From Paracoccaceae bacterium (GTDB taxonomy: Bacteria > Pseudomonadota > Alphaproteobacteria > Rhodobacterales > Rhodobacteraceae), in the NCBI GenBank assembly GCA_019911965.1, contig JAIOJF010000031.1, positions 98,834-162,833 on the forward strand: DNA of 64,000 nt, in the 5' to 3' direction. The notes below the pieces were generated by a model. That model did not search any database, had not been told where the DNA came from, and saw only the letters and a list, made by a program, of their open reading frames with translations. This document shows, piece after piece, positions 44,342-52,102 of this stretch. Numbering within the stretch: position 1 is the first letter of the stretch; every line of letters starts with the position of its first letter. The translations under genes were made by a program, and so were the position numbers.

Positions 44342-45469
44342 TCAGATCACCGGCAGGTCCGGTGCCGCCCGGCGCGTCAGCAATTCGGCGGCGCCATCGG
44401 TGATCAGGATGTTTTCCTCATGCACCTGCATGAGGCCCCCGCCATATACCAGCGACGGTTCCAGCGTCATCACCATGCCGGGCTCAAGGATCGTGTGATC
44501 GATCGGCATGATCGAGGGCCATTCCGTTAACTGCATCCCCAGCCCATGTCCGAACCGCCCGACAGCAGATTGCGCACCGGGCAGTTCCGCCGTCATCGCG
44601 GCAAAAAGATCGGCGCAGCTTGCGCCGGGGCGCGCGGCGGCCAGTCCGGCCTCGGTCGCAGACCAGAGGGCGCGATAGGCGTCGCGGGCGGGCTGGTCGG
44701 CATGGCCGATGGCGAAGTTGCGGTCGAAATCGCAGAAATACCCGGCCAGTGTCGCGCCGGTATCCAGCATCAGCACATCACCATTTTGCAGCGGTACTGC
44801 TCCGGCGGGCGAGATCACGTCGCCATAACCACCCGGCCCGGCCCCGCCGACCAGATAGGGCACCTCCTCGGCGCCCTCCTGCAACAGCGCGATCTTGAAG
44901 GCGCGGAAGGCTTCGGCCAGCGGCTGCCCGTCTTGAACCAGCCCCGGCACGCGGGCGAATGCGGCGCTGCCAATTTCGCAAATGGTGCGCAGATGCGCGA
45001 TTTCCGCTGGCGATTTCACCATCCGCAGGCGTTTGATCAGCGGTGTTGCATCGGCGAATTCGGCGTTCAGCCCTGCGCGCAGCCGGTCGATATCCGCCGG
45101 CGGCATCCGGAGCGAGGCCTCCTCGCCCATCGGCATGGCGATCCGAGCACAACCCTGCAAGGCCTCCAGCAGCAGGCTGATCCCCTCATCGTCCGGGCGG
45201 GGCGAGGGCCAGGTGCGGATATCGCTGATCCAGGTCTTCGCCATCAGGTCCGCCCCGATCGACGGGATGATCGCCACCGGATCGCCGCTGGCGGGAACGA
45301 TCAGGAACCAGGGCCGGGTCGGGCTTTGCCAGAACAGCGTCCGAAAGCCGGTGAAATAGCGTATCTCCGCCTCGGTGGTCAGGAACAGCGCATCGAAATC
45401 CGCCTGCGCCATTGCCGCCTGCGCCCGTTCGACGCGTGCGCGGAACTCAGGCGCGGCGAAATCAGTCAT
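44342..45469 (-). CDS. M24-family metallopeptidase (creatinase / ectoine-hydrolase-like)
   Basis: 375 residues with the N-terminal creatinase-like domain and a pita-bread C-terminal domain. Metal ligands are visible as D in LMLDTGATLAGYFCDFDR, H in GHGLGMQLTEWP, and E in LEPSLVY and VHEENILITD. In ectoine degradation the similar EutD/DoeA opens the ectoine ring; here the exact substrate is unknown. ATG 45469 overlaps the previous gene by 8 bp. Confidence 0.88.
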   Translation of the reverse strand: MTDFAAPEFRARVERAQAAMAQADFDALFLTTEAEIRYFTGFRTLFWQSPTRPWFLIVPASGDPVAIIPSIGADLMAKTWISDIRTWPSPRPDDEGISLLLEALQGCARIAMPMGEEASLRMPPADIDRLRAGLNAEFADATPLIKRLRMVKSPAEIAHLRTICEIGSAAFARVPGLVQDGQPLAEAFRAFKIALLQEGAEEVPYLVGGAGPGGYGDVISPAGAVPLQNGDVLMLDTGATLAGYFCDFDRNFAIGHADQPARDAYRALWSATEAGLAAARPGASCADLFAAMTAELPGAQSAVGRFGHGLGMQLTEWPSIMPIDHTILEPGMVMTLEPSLVYGGGLMQVHEENILITDGAAELLTRRAAPDLPVI

Positions 45470-46550
45470 CGGCCGGGCCTTCCGACAGGAATACCAGCAC
45501 CCGCGCTTGCCCCCCAAGCCCATAAAGGCCCTGTGCCAGCCCGTATTTCAGCCCGGCATAACCAGCCCCGCCGGATGGCGAGGTTGCCAGCCCGGCCTTG
45601 GCGAGATCGGCAATCGCGGCGCTGACGTAATCGTCATCCAGCGTCAGGAAATCATCGGCCTCGCGCGCCAGAGCCTTCAACGCCAGGTGCGAGGGTTCCT
45701 TGCAATCAAGTCGGCCCATGTTGGAAACCGGCCCGCTTGTCACCACCGGCTTGCCGGCGGCAATGCTGGCCTGCAGGGCCGGTGCGCTTGCGGGTTCGAC
45801 CACGATGATGCGCATGGACTGGCCCCAACATGCGCGGAAATACATTGCCGCCGCCGCGGCCAGCCCGCCAACGCCGGCTTGCAGGAAAATGTGGCTGGGT
45901 TCCGGGCCCTGCCATTGTTCGGCGGCTTCGGCTGCGGTGATCAGGTAGCCTTCCATCACGTCCAGCGGCAAGGCGGTGTAGCCCGGCCAACTGGTATCGG
46001 ACAGCAATTTCCAGCCGTTCTGATCGGCGGCGGCTTCGGCGGCTTTCAGGCTGGCTTCGTAATCCGCGCCCTCGCGGATTACCTCGGCACCTTTGGCCTT
46101 CAGGCGGGCGGCGAAGCCTTCGGGCACGGTTTCGGCGATAAAAATCACCGCCCGCGCCCCGAATATCCTTGCCCCGGCGGCGATTGACAGGCCGTGATTG
46201 CCCGCCGTCGCGGCGCAATAGACCTGCCCTTTCAATGCTGCCGCTGCGGCACCGGTGGCGAACAGATCATCGCCCAGTCGCGCGAAGGCCGCCTTGGCAA
46301 TGGCATGCGCCGCCCCAAGCGCCTTGAAACTGCCCAGCCCCATGCGGCCGCGTTCATCCTTGATCGCCAGCCGGGCGATACCGCAATCGGCGGCCAGTCC
46401 CGCAGCCTCGGCCAGCGGTGTTGCAGCCGCCACCGGGCAGGCCGCCAATAGGGCCCGGGCGGCGTCCGGGTCGGCCCGGACATCGCCTTCGGCCAGAATT
46501 GCACCTTCCGGCAGGCCCCGACCGCGCCATTTGTTTTCAAGGTTTCTCAT
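45462..46550 (-). CDS. Diaminopropionate ammonia-lyase-like PLP enzyme
   Basis: 362 residues, fold type II PLP enzyme. The PLP lysine is in KDERGRMGLGSFKALG, the form typical of diaminopropionate ammonia-lyase; AATAGNHGLSIAAGARIF and a Gly-rich phosphate loop follow. It probably removes ammonia from a diamino acid or serine-like substrate. It is the first gene of a three-gene unit with an M24 peptidase and an Asp/Glu racemase relative; overlapping frames indicate one transcript. Confidence 0.82.
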   Translation of the reverse strand: MRNLENKWRGRGLPEGAILAEGDVRADPDAARALLAACPVAAATPLAEAAGLAADCGIARLAIKDERGRMGLGSFKALGAAHAIAKAAFARLGDDLFATGAAAAALKGQVYCAATAGNHGLSIAAGARIFGARAVIFIAETVPEGFAARLKAKGAEVIREGADYEASLKAAEAAADQNGWKLLSDTSWPGYTALPLDVMEGYLITAAEAAEQWQGPEPSHIFLQAGVGGLAAAAAMYFRACWGQSMRIIVVEPASAPALQASIAAGKPVVTSGPVSNMGRLDCKEPSHLALKALAREADDFLTLDDDYVSAAIADLAKAGLATSPSGGAGYAGLKYGLAQGLYGLGGQARVLVFLSEGPADD

Positions 46551-46629
46551 GGGCCGAAGAATGGCAGCATCGGCGCATGGATTACCAGCCTGAATGCGAC
46601 ACTTTACACGCCCCGCGCCCCGGCCACCC

Positions 46630-47361
46630 TCAGATCGCCGACAAGGCCTCGATCCGTCGCGTCAACTCGGGCAGCAATGCCGCAACGCCCCCGCCAGCCT
46701 GATCGTCCGCCTGCACCCGCAGCCGCCCGGCGGCGGTTTTCAAGCCCTGATCGCCGACGGATTCCGCCAGCGAGGTCAGGAATTGCCGGCAATAGTCCAG
46801 CGTCTCGCTACTGCCGTCCTGCATCGTGTCACGCACCAGATCGAGTGCATGTGCGATATCCTCGCGCATGGCCAGGGGGTCGGGGGTAACGCGGCTCTGG
46901 AACGGAACGACATTCCTGCCGCTTTTAGCGCGATCCGGGAAATAGCCCAGCACCAGGTCCTGAAACGCAGCGATATTCTGCAGCGGCTTGGCGATGAAGC
47001 CATGCGCCCCTGCCGTGCGCGCCGCCACCTCGGCCAGGCCGGGATCGTCGCCGCTGGTGGCCAGCACCACCGGCGCGTGATTGCCGAGCGCTGCCAGTTC
47101 GCGGACCAGATCGAGGCCCGAGCCATCCGGCAGGCCCAGATCGACCAGCACCAGCGACGGGCGATAGGTGGCAAGGTGGCGATGCGCCGAACGCAGGCAA
47201 TCCGCCCGCCTGAGCCGTGCCCCGCTGCGCTGGCAGATCAGGCGTACCGCTTCGGACGCGTAGCGGCTGTCTTCCACCAGCAGGATCGTGAGGCCCGCCA
47301 GTGGCTGGCTTCGTACCGGCCTGACCAGGTTTGTGCCGTTGATACCTGTCGAATCATCCAT
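46630..47361 (-). CDS. Response regulator with unrecognised helical C-terminal domain
   Basis: 243 residues. A receiver domain starts near residue 25 (TILLVEDSRYASEA), with phospho-Asp in SLVLVDLGLPDGSGL and the switch Lys in HGFIAKPL. The C-terminal ~90 residues are helical and loosely like a histidine phosphotransfer domain, but no conserved His is present. No DNA-binding domain. A GGGGGAGGAC site supports ATG 47361. A CtrA-like site lies in the upstream region. Confidence 0.82.
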   Translation of the reverse strand: MDDSTGINGTNLVRPVRSQPLAGLTILLVEDSRYASEAVRLICQRSGARLRRADCLRSAHRHLATYRPSLVLVDLGLPDGSGLDLVRELAALGNHAPVVLATSGDDPGLAEVAARTAGAHGFIAKPLQNIAAFQDLVLGYFPDRAKSGRNVVPFQSRVTPDPLAMREDIAHALDLVRDTMQDGSSETLDYCRQFLTSLAESVGDQGLKTAAGRLRVQADDQAGGGVAALLPELTRRIEALSAI

Positions 47362-47413
47362 GTCCTCCCCCTTTCGGCCGATCATGTCAGGCCTCCAGTA
47401 ACCCTGATCTTTC

Positions 47414-47429
47414 CTAAAGCCGCCTTAAC
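47414..47429 (+). promoter_or_regulatory. Possible CtrA-like site between response regulator and mce
   Basis: CTAA-N7-TTAAC at 47414-47429, 8 of 9 positions of TTAA-N7-TTAAC with exact spacing. It sits in the 154-bp divergent region, 52 bp upstream of the response regulator start. Confidence 0.35.
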
Positions 47430-47515
47430 GCGCGGCGCGGGCGATCTCGGGCATTGCCCTTGCCCGCCCGGATCGCCTATCACAGCCCCCAAACATCAAG
47501 CCCGAGGAGACCCCG

Positions 47516-47920
47516 ATGATCGGCCGCCTGAACCATGTTGCCATTGCCGTTCCAGACCTTGCCGCCGCCGCCGCGCAATACCGCGATACGCTGGGCGCAA
47601 CCGTGCGCCCGCCGCAGGAAGAACCGGACCACGGCGTGACAGTGGTGTTCATCGAACTGCCGAATACCAAGATCGAATTGCTGCATCCGCTGGGCGAAGG
47701 CTCGCCCATCCAGGGCTTTCTCGACAAGAACCCCTCGGGCGGCATCCATCATGTCTGCTACGAGGTTGACGATATTCTGGCCGCCCGCGACCGCCTGCTG
47801 GCCAGTGGCGCGCGGGTTCTGGGCAATGGCGAGCCGAAGATCGGCGCGCATGGCAAGCCGGTGCTGTTCCTGCATCCCAAGGATTTCACCGGCACGCTGG
47901 TCGAGCTGGAGCAGGTCTGA
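47516..47920 (+). CDS. mce: Methylmalonyl-CoA epimerase
   Basis: 134 residues, glyoxalase/VOC fold. The N-terminus LNHVAIAVPDLAAAAAQYR and the HHVCYEVDD and GTLVELEQV metal-site segments fit methylmalonyl-CoA epimerase, which interconverts the (S) and (R) forms for the mutase. It supports the ethylmalonyl-CoA and propionyl-CoA routes, as ecm (58.3-60.3 kb) is also in this window. GAGGAG precedes the start. Confidence 0.92.
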   Translation: MIGRLNHVAIAVPDLAAAAAQYRDTLGATVRPPQEEPDHGVTVVFIELPNTKIELLHPLGEGSPIQGFLDKNPSGGIHHVCYEVDDILAARDRLLASGARVLGNGEPKIGAHGKPVLFLHPKDFTGTLVELEQV

Positions 47921-48186
47921 TGAACCCGGTTTCGGCGGTTGTCCTTTACCTGGTCATCTGGGTGATCAGCCTGTTTGTCATCCTGCCGCAGCGGCTGACG
48001 ACTCAGCGCGAGGATGGCAATGTGGTGGCCGGCACCCCGGCCTCGTCACCGGCCAGGCCGATGATGCGCAAGAAGGTGATCTGGACCACGGTTCTGGCAA
48101 CCATCGTTTATGTTCCGATTGTACTGACCATCGTCAACGGCTGGATCAGTATCGCCGATATCGACATTTTCAAGCCCGCACGCTAA
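47920..48186 (+). CDS. DUF1467 family membrane protein
   Basis: 88 residues, two membrane helices, with the conserved VIWVISLFVILPQRL start typical of this alphaproteobacterial family. The ATG overlaps the mce stop (TGATG), so it is coupled to the epimerase. Function unknown; the mce-DUF1467 pair is a common arrangement. Confidence 0.88.
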   Translation: MNPVSAVVLYLVIWVISLFVILPQRLTTQREDGNVVAGTPASSPARPMMRKKVIWTTVLATIVYVPIVLTIVNGWISIADIDIFKPAR

Positions 48187-48872
48187 TTCCGATTCAGCCG
48201 GTGGAACAGATGCGTGAAGGTGGCCACGCCAAGGATCGGCACCACCAGGTTCAGGACCGGCACCGTCAGCGGCACCGCCATCAGTGTTCCGGCCAGCCAG
48301 ATTTGCAGGAAGTTCCGGCGTCTGAGCGCTTTCGCCTTGTCCGACGGCAGGCGGCGCAGCGCGACAAGCTGGAAATACTCCCGCCCCAGCAGCAACCCGT
48401 TCACCAGCCAGAAGATCAGCGGTGCCAGCGGCGCGAAGACCAGATAGAGAACCAGCGCCAGCAGGTTCACCCCCACCAGCAGGCCCAGGAACCGCACCGC
48501 CTCGGACAACCCGGCCAGAAACGGCGTGCCGCCGACCGATGGCAGGGCCGGGTAGTGCTTGGTTTCCACCGCCGCCGCGATCTCCTCAAGAAACACGCCG
48601 ATAATCAGCGAGGCGACCGGCACCATCAGGAAAATCGACAGGATCAGCGTCGCCCCGACGCCGAGGCCCGAGGCGAGGGTTTCGATGAAGGTCACATCGC
48701 CGATCCACGGCAGGCTGACCGTGTCCGGCAGCAGCCAGCCCAGCAACAGGGACGTGCCCCAGACAAAGCCGCCCAGCAACAGGATCGTCAGCCCGAGTGC
48801 CCGCAGCAATACGCCGCGAAAGGCGCGGTCGTCGATCTGGCCCAGTGCCTTCAGAAAATCGCTGAGGATCAT
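48183..48872 (-). CDS. CysZ/EI24-type membrane protein
   Basis: 229 residues with about four membrane helices and the EI24/CysZ pattern (KRxYL-type loop absent, but LxxLxREYFQLVALRR present near 170). CysZ proteins are linked to sulfate uptake; this distant relative may not be. Its 3' end overlaps DUF1467 by 4 bp (convergent); its start overlaps the nitroreductase stop (ATGA). Confidence 0.75.
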   Translation of the reverse strand: MILSDFLKALGQIDDRAFRGVLLRALGLTILLLGGFVWGTSLLLGWLLPDTVSLPWIGDVTFIETLASGLGVGATLILSIFLMVPVASLIIGVFLEEIAAAVETKHYPALPSVGGTPFLAGLSEAVRFLGLLVGVNLLALVLYLVFAPLAPLIFWLVNGLLLGREYFQLVALRRLPSDKAKALRRRNFLQIWLAGTLMAVPLTVPVLNLVVPILGVATFTHLFHRLNRN

Positions 48873-49447
48873 TCGGCCAGCCAGCTTGTCTTTGCCGCAA
48901 GGTCAGGGCGCGGGCGTTCCGGCGGGGCGGAGGTTTCGCTGCCGATATGGATGTAACCGGCGACGAATTCATGCGCCGCAAGGCCCAGCCCGTCGCGCAG
49001 GAAGTCCCGGTCGGTTGCCATCCAGCCCGACAGCCAGTTGGCCCCCCAGCCCGAGGCAAGGGCCGCGTTCAACAGCGCGAGGCAGGCCGCCCCGGCGGAC
49101 AGCAATTGCTCCAGCTCCGGCACCTTTTCGCTGGCCACCGGCGCTGCGATCACCGCCACCACCAGATCGGCATCGCCAAACTGACTGACCGCCTTGGCGA
49201 TACGCTCGCCGTCATGCCCCATCGCGGCCCCACGCGTCGCCGTCAGCTCCGCCAGTCTTGCGCAAGCCGGTTTTTCGATCACGATGAAGCGCCACGGCTC
49301 CAGCTTGCCGTGATCGGGCGTGCGTGCCGCCGCCTGCAGCATCGGCATCAGCGCGGCGCGGTCGGGCACCGGCATCGTCAGGGTCTTGGCCGGGCGTGAG
49401 CGGCGCGTCAGCAGGAAGTCGAGCACCTCGTGGCGCGGATCGGGCAT
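48869..49447 (-). CDS. Nitroreductase-family protein
   Basis: 192 residues, FMN-dependent fold. RRSRPAKTL at the N-terminus and the AARTPDHGKLEPWRF segment (FMN phosphate and flavin contacts) are characteristic of the small, YdjA-like nitroreductases. ATG 49447 follows GAGGTGA. It is co-transcribed with the CysZ-like gene. Confidence 0.88.
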   Translation of the reverse strand: MPDPRHEVLDFLLTRRSRPAKTLTMPVPDRAALMPMLQAAARTPDHGKLEPWRFIVIEKPACARLAELTATRGAAMGHDGERIAKAVSQFGDADLVVAVIAAPVASEKVPELEQLLSAGAACLALLNAALASGWGANWLSGWMATDRDFLRDGLGLAAHEFVAGYIHIGSETSAPPERPRPDLAAKTSWLAE

Positions 49448-49502
49448 TGGATCACCTCGTTCAGGATCGGTAGGGTTCATGTCGGGCCTGGCCCCGCCAC
49501 TG

Positions 49503-50120
49503 TCAAGCAGACGCGGCGGTCAGGCAGCGCAAGCTGCGTTCAAATGCGGCCTTCGTGGCGTCGGGGTCGTATTCCGGTCGGTCGGATTCAGCGAACCAGT
49601 GGCTGGTGGCGGGATAGTCGAACACCTCGACCGGGCAGTCGGTTTTGCGGATTGCCGCCAGCATTCCCCGCCTTGCGCCCATGCTCACGAAAGGATCGGT
49701 TCCGGCGAAATGTGCCTGGAAGGCGCAATCGGCAGCGGCGAAATTGCCGCCGCGTGCGGCGTAACAGGTGATGCAGGCGGCCACCTCGGCGGGGGCATTC
49801 TGCGCCAGCCAGATCGCCCAATGCCCGCCCATCGACAGGCCCAGCACCCCGACGCGCGCCGCGCCGGTGGCGGCTTTCAGCGTGGCGATATCGTCCAGCA
49901 GATCGCGATACATCGGTTGCGCACGTTTGGCGGCCCGCAGCGCCCGCGCCTCTTGTTCATTACCCGCGATCCGACCGCCGAACAGATCGGCCAGCATCAC
50001 GGTGATCCCGGCTGCGTGAAACCGTTCGCCCAGCGCCCTTGTCCCGACGCTGAGGCCCCACCACGGATGGATCAGCAGCAGCGCCGCCTGCCCGTTGGCC
50101 GCAAGCAGCCGGTCGCTCAC
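49503..50120 (-). CDS. Dienelactone-hydrolase-family alpha/beta hydrolase
   Basis: About 205 residues. The nucleophile elbow reads GLSMGG (Ser where classical dienelactone hydrolase has Cys), with Asp and His later (SHWFAE near the C-terminus). A GTG start at 50120 overlaps the GNAT stop (GTGA); further upstream frame is shadow. Substrate unknown. Confidence 0.82.
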   Translation of the reverse strand: MSDRLLAANGQAALLLIHPWWGLSVGTRALGERFHAAGITVMLADLFGGRIAGNEQEARALRAAKRAQPMYRDLLDDIATLKAATGAARVGVLGLSMGGHWAIWLAQNAPAEVAACITCYAARGGNFAAADCAFQAHFAGTDPFVSMGARRGMLAAIRKTDCPVEVFDYPATSHWFAESDRPEYDPDATKAAFERSLRCLTAASA

Positions 50121-50839
50121 AGTAACGCGGGGTCCTGACTGACCCGCACCAGCCGCGTCAGATCGGCCAGCGATTCCGCCTGCCGCCCGCCGGCATCGAA
50201 ATTCAATGGCGACAGCCAGACGGAATAGGCTTCCTTCAGGGCCGGCCATTCCTTGTCGATACAGGCGAACCACGCGGTATCGCGGTTGCGGCCTTTGGAC
50301 AGGGTATGCTGGCGGAACACGCCCTCGTAGGAAAAGCCGAAGCGTTCAGCGGCGCGGCGCGAGCGGCGGTTGGAGGCGTCGCATTTCCACTCAAACCGGC
50401 GATAGCCGGCCTCGAACACCCATTGCATCAGCAGGAACATCGCCTCGGTCACTGCCGGGCGGCGCTGCATTTCCGGGGCGATGTTGATATGCCCGACCTC
50501 GATCGAACCGGCCTCGGGCGTGATCCGCATCAAGCTCATCACGCCGCCGGCATGGGCGGTTTCGGGGTTGATCAGGGCATAAAAGAACGGATCGCCCGCC
50601 GCTGTCGCATCGCGCATCCAGTGATGATAGGCCGCCACCGACGAGAACGGACCATAAGGCAGATATTTCCAGATACGCCCGTCCGTATCGGCGGAATTGG
50701 CGCGGTGCAGATCGGCGGCATGGCGGTCGGGGCTGAGGGGTTCCAGCCGCACGAACCTTCCGTTCAGGACCTGATCGCCGGGGCGCGGCGGTGCTTTCCA
50801 GCCGACCACCAATTCGCCGTCATTGTGCTGTTCACCCAC
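50117..50839 (-). CDS. GNAT acetyltransferase
   Basis: 240 residues. The acetyl-CoA site is less conserved, but EVGHINIAPEMQRRPAVTEAM and DASNRRSRRAAERFGFSYEG mark it as a RimJ/RimL-type family member. GTG start at 50839 with AGGGTGGT upstream. Coupled to the hydrolase by a 4-bp overlap. Confidence 0.85.
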   Translation of the reverse strand: MGEQHNDGELVVGWKAPPRPGDQVLNGRFVRLEPLSPDRHAADLHRANSADTDGRIWKYLPYGPFSSVAAYHHWMRDATAAGDPFFYALINPETAHAGGVMSLMRITPEAGSIEVGHINIAPEMQRRPAVTEAMFLLMQWVFEAGYRRFEWKCDASNRRSRRAAERFGFSYEGVFRQHTLSKGRNRDTAWFACIDKEWPALKEAYSVWLSPLNFDAGGRQAESLADLTRLVRVSQDPALL

Positions 50840-50866
50840 CGGACCACCCTGTCTTGTGCCTGCTTT

Positions 50867-52093
50867 TCAGCGAAGGATACCGAGATCGCTGCCCATGTCC
50901 AGTCCGGGAAAGATGCTGCCCTCCAGCACATCGCGGGGCAGGCCGAACAGGCCCTGCATGGTCTGCGCGGCATAGGCACGCACGTCGCCGGTCGGCATCA
51001 GATCGCGCCGCTGATAAAGTTCGGCCTCGGCAATGCCCGGCCATTGGCCATAGACCCGGCCACCACGGATTGCGCCACCGGCCATCAGCATCGCGCCACC
51101 GGTGCCGTGATCGGTGCCGCGGCTGCCGTTCTCGCGCGCGGTGCGGCCAAATTCCGTCATCGCCAGCACCGCCGTCCGGTCCCAGTTCGCGCCCAGCACC
51201 TGCTTCAGCGTCAGCACCGCATCGGCCAGTTCGCCAAGCGCCCGCTTGATGCCATTGGCCTGCGTGCGATGGGTATCCCAGCCGCCGATGGAAAAGGCCG
51301 CAATTCGGGTATCCTGGTTCAACCGTTCTGCGGCGAACCGCGCCAGCGCACCCGCCCGCGCCGCCCGCCCGGCATTCATCATCGACGCCATCATCGCGTT
51401 GTCATCACCCTCGCCGTCATCCCCGGCATCGCCGGTTTCCAGCATCTCGACCAGTTCGGTGGCTGTATTGCCGGCCTCCTGAAACAGCGGGTCCTCGTGA
51501 TAGAGCGCCTGCAACAGCCGGCGGCCCTGCGGCGACAGGTCCAGCCGTGCCTCGGGCGACCAGCTTGAGACCGGCGCATTGCCGTTCAGGATGATCATGT
51601 CCTCGCGCCCGACGGCAAAGGCGGTGCGAGCATCGACCCCGGGCACCGATTGCAGCATCCGGTTCAGCCAGCCATCGCGCACCGCGCCGATGCCGACATC
51701 CATGCCGGTGCCCGCCTCCAGCATGTCCTGGCCATCGAAATGGCTGCGCTTGTCGCGGTAGGGCGTGGACACCGCATGGGCAAAGCCGACCTCGCCCGCC
51801 TGCCACAGGGGCGCCAGCGCGCCAAGATGCCCGTTCAGGCGGAAATAGCCGTCCAGATCGCTGCTGGCGGCATCGTCGGACAGGTTGGGGCGGTATTCTG
51901 CGAACAGGGGATCACCGGCGGGGCGGACCACATCCAGCCCGTCCATGCCGCCCCGCAGGATGATCACCACCAGCCGGGTATCCCAGGGTGCCGAGGCCAG
52001 CGTGATCGGTGTCCAGAACGGGCTGGCGGCGGCCGAACAGCCAAGCGCCGCGCTGCGAAGAAGAAACTGCCTGCGGTTGGGGTTATGCGCCAT
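50867..52093 (-). CDS. DUF1501 family protein (Tat-exported)
   Basis: 408 residues. A twin-arginine signal (NRRQFLLRSAALGCSAAA) precedes an alkaline-phosphatase/sulfatase-like fold with GMDGLDVV and HFDGQDMLEAGTG and the conserved GGWDTH and TEFGRTARENGSRGTDHG blocks. The DUF1501 family is always found with DUF1800, here 9 bp upstream. Secreted function unknown. GGAGGGC supports the start. Confidence 0.9.
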   Translation of the reverse strand: MAHNPNRRQFLLRSAALGCSAAASPFWTPITLASAPWDTRLVVIILRGGMDGLDVVRPAGDPLFAEYRPNLSDDAASSDLDGYFRLNGHLGALAPLWQAGEVGFAHAVSTPYRDKRSHFDGQDMLEAGTGMDVGIGAVRDGWLNRMLQSVPGVDARTAFAVGREDMIILNGNAPVSSWSPEARLDLSPQGRRLLQALYHEDPLFQEAGNTATELVEMLETGDAGDDGEGDDNAMMASMMNAGRAARAGALARFAAERLNQDTRIAAFSIGGWDTHRTQANGIKRALGELADAVLTLKQVLGANWDRTAVLAMTEFGRTARENGSRGTDHGTGGAMLMAGGAIRGGRVYGQWPGIAEAELYQRRDLMPTGDVRAYAAQTMQGLFGLPRDVLEGSIFPGLDMGSDLGILR

Positions 52094-52102
52094 GACGCCC
52101 TC

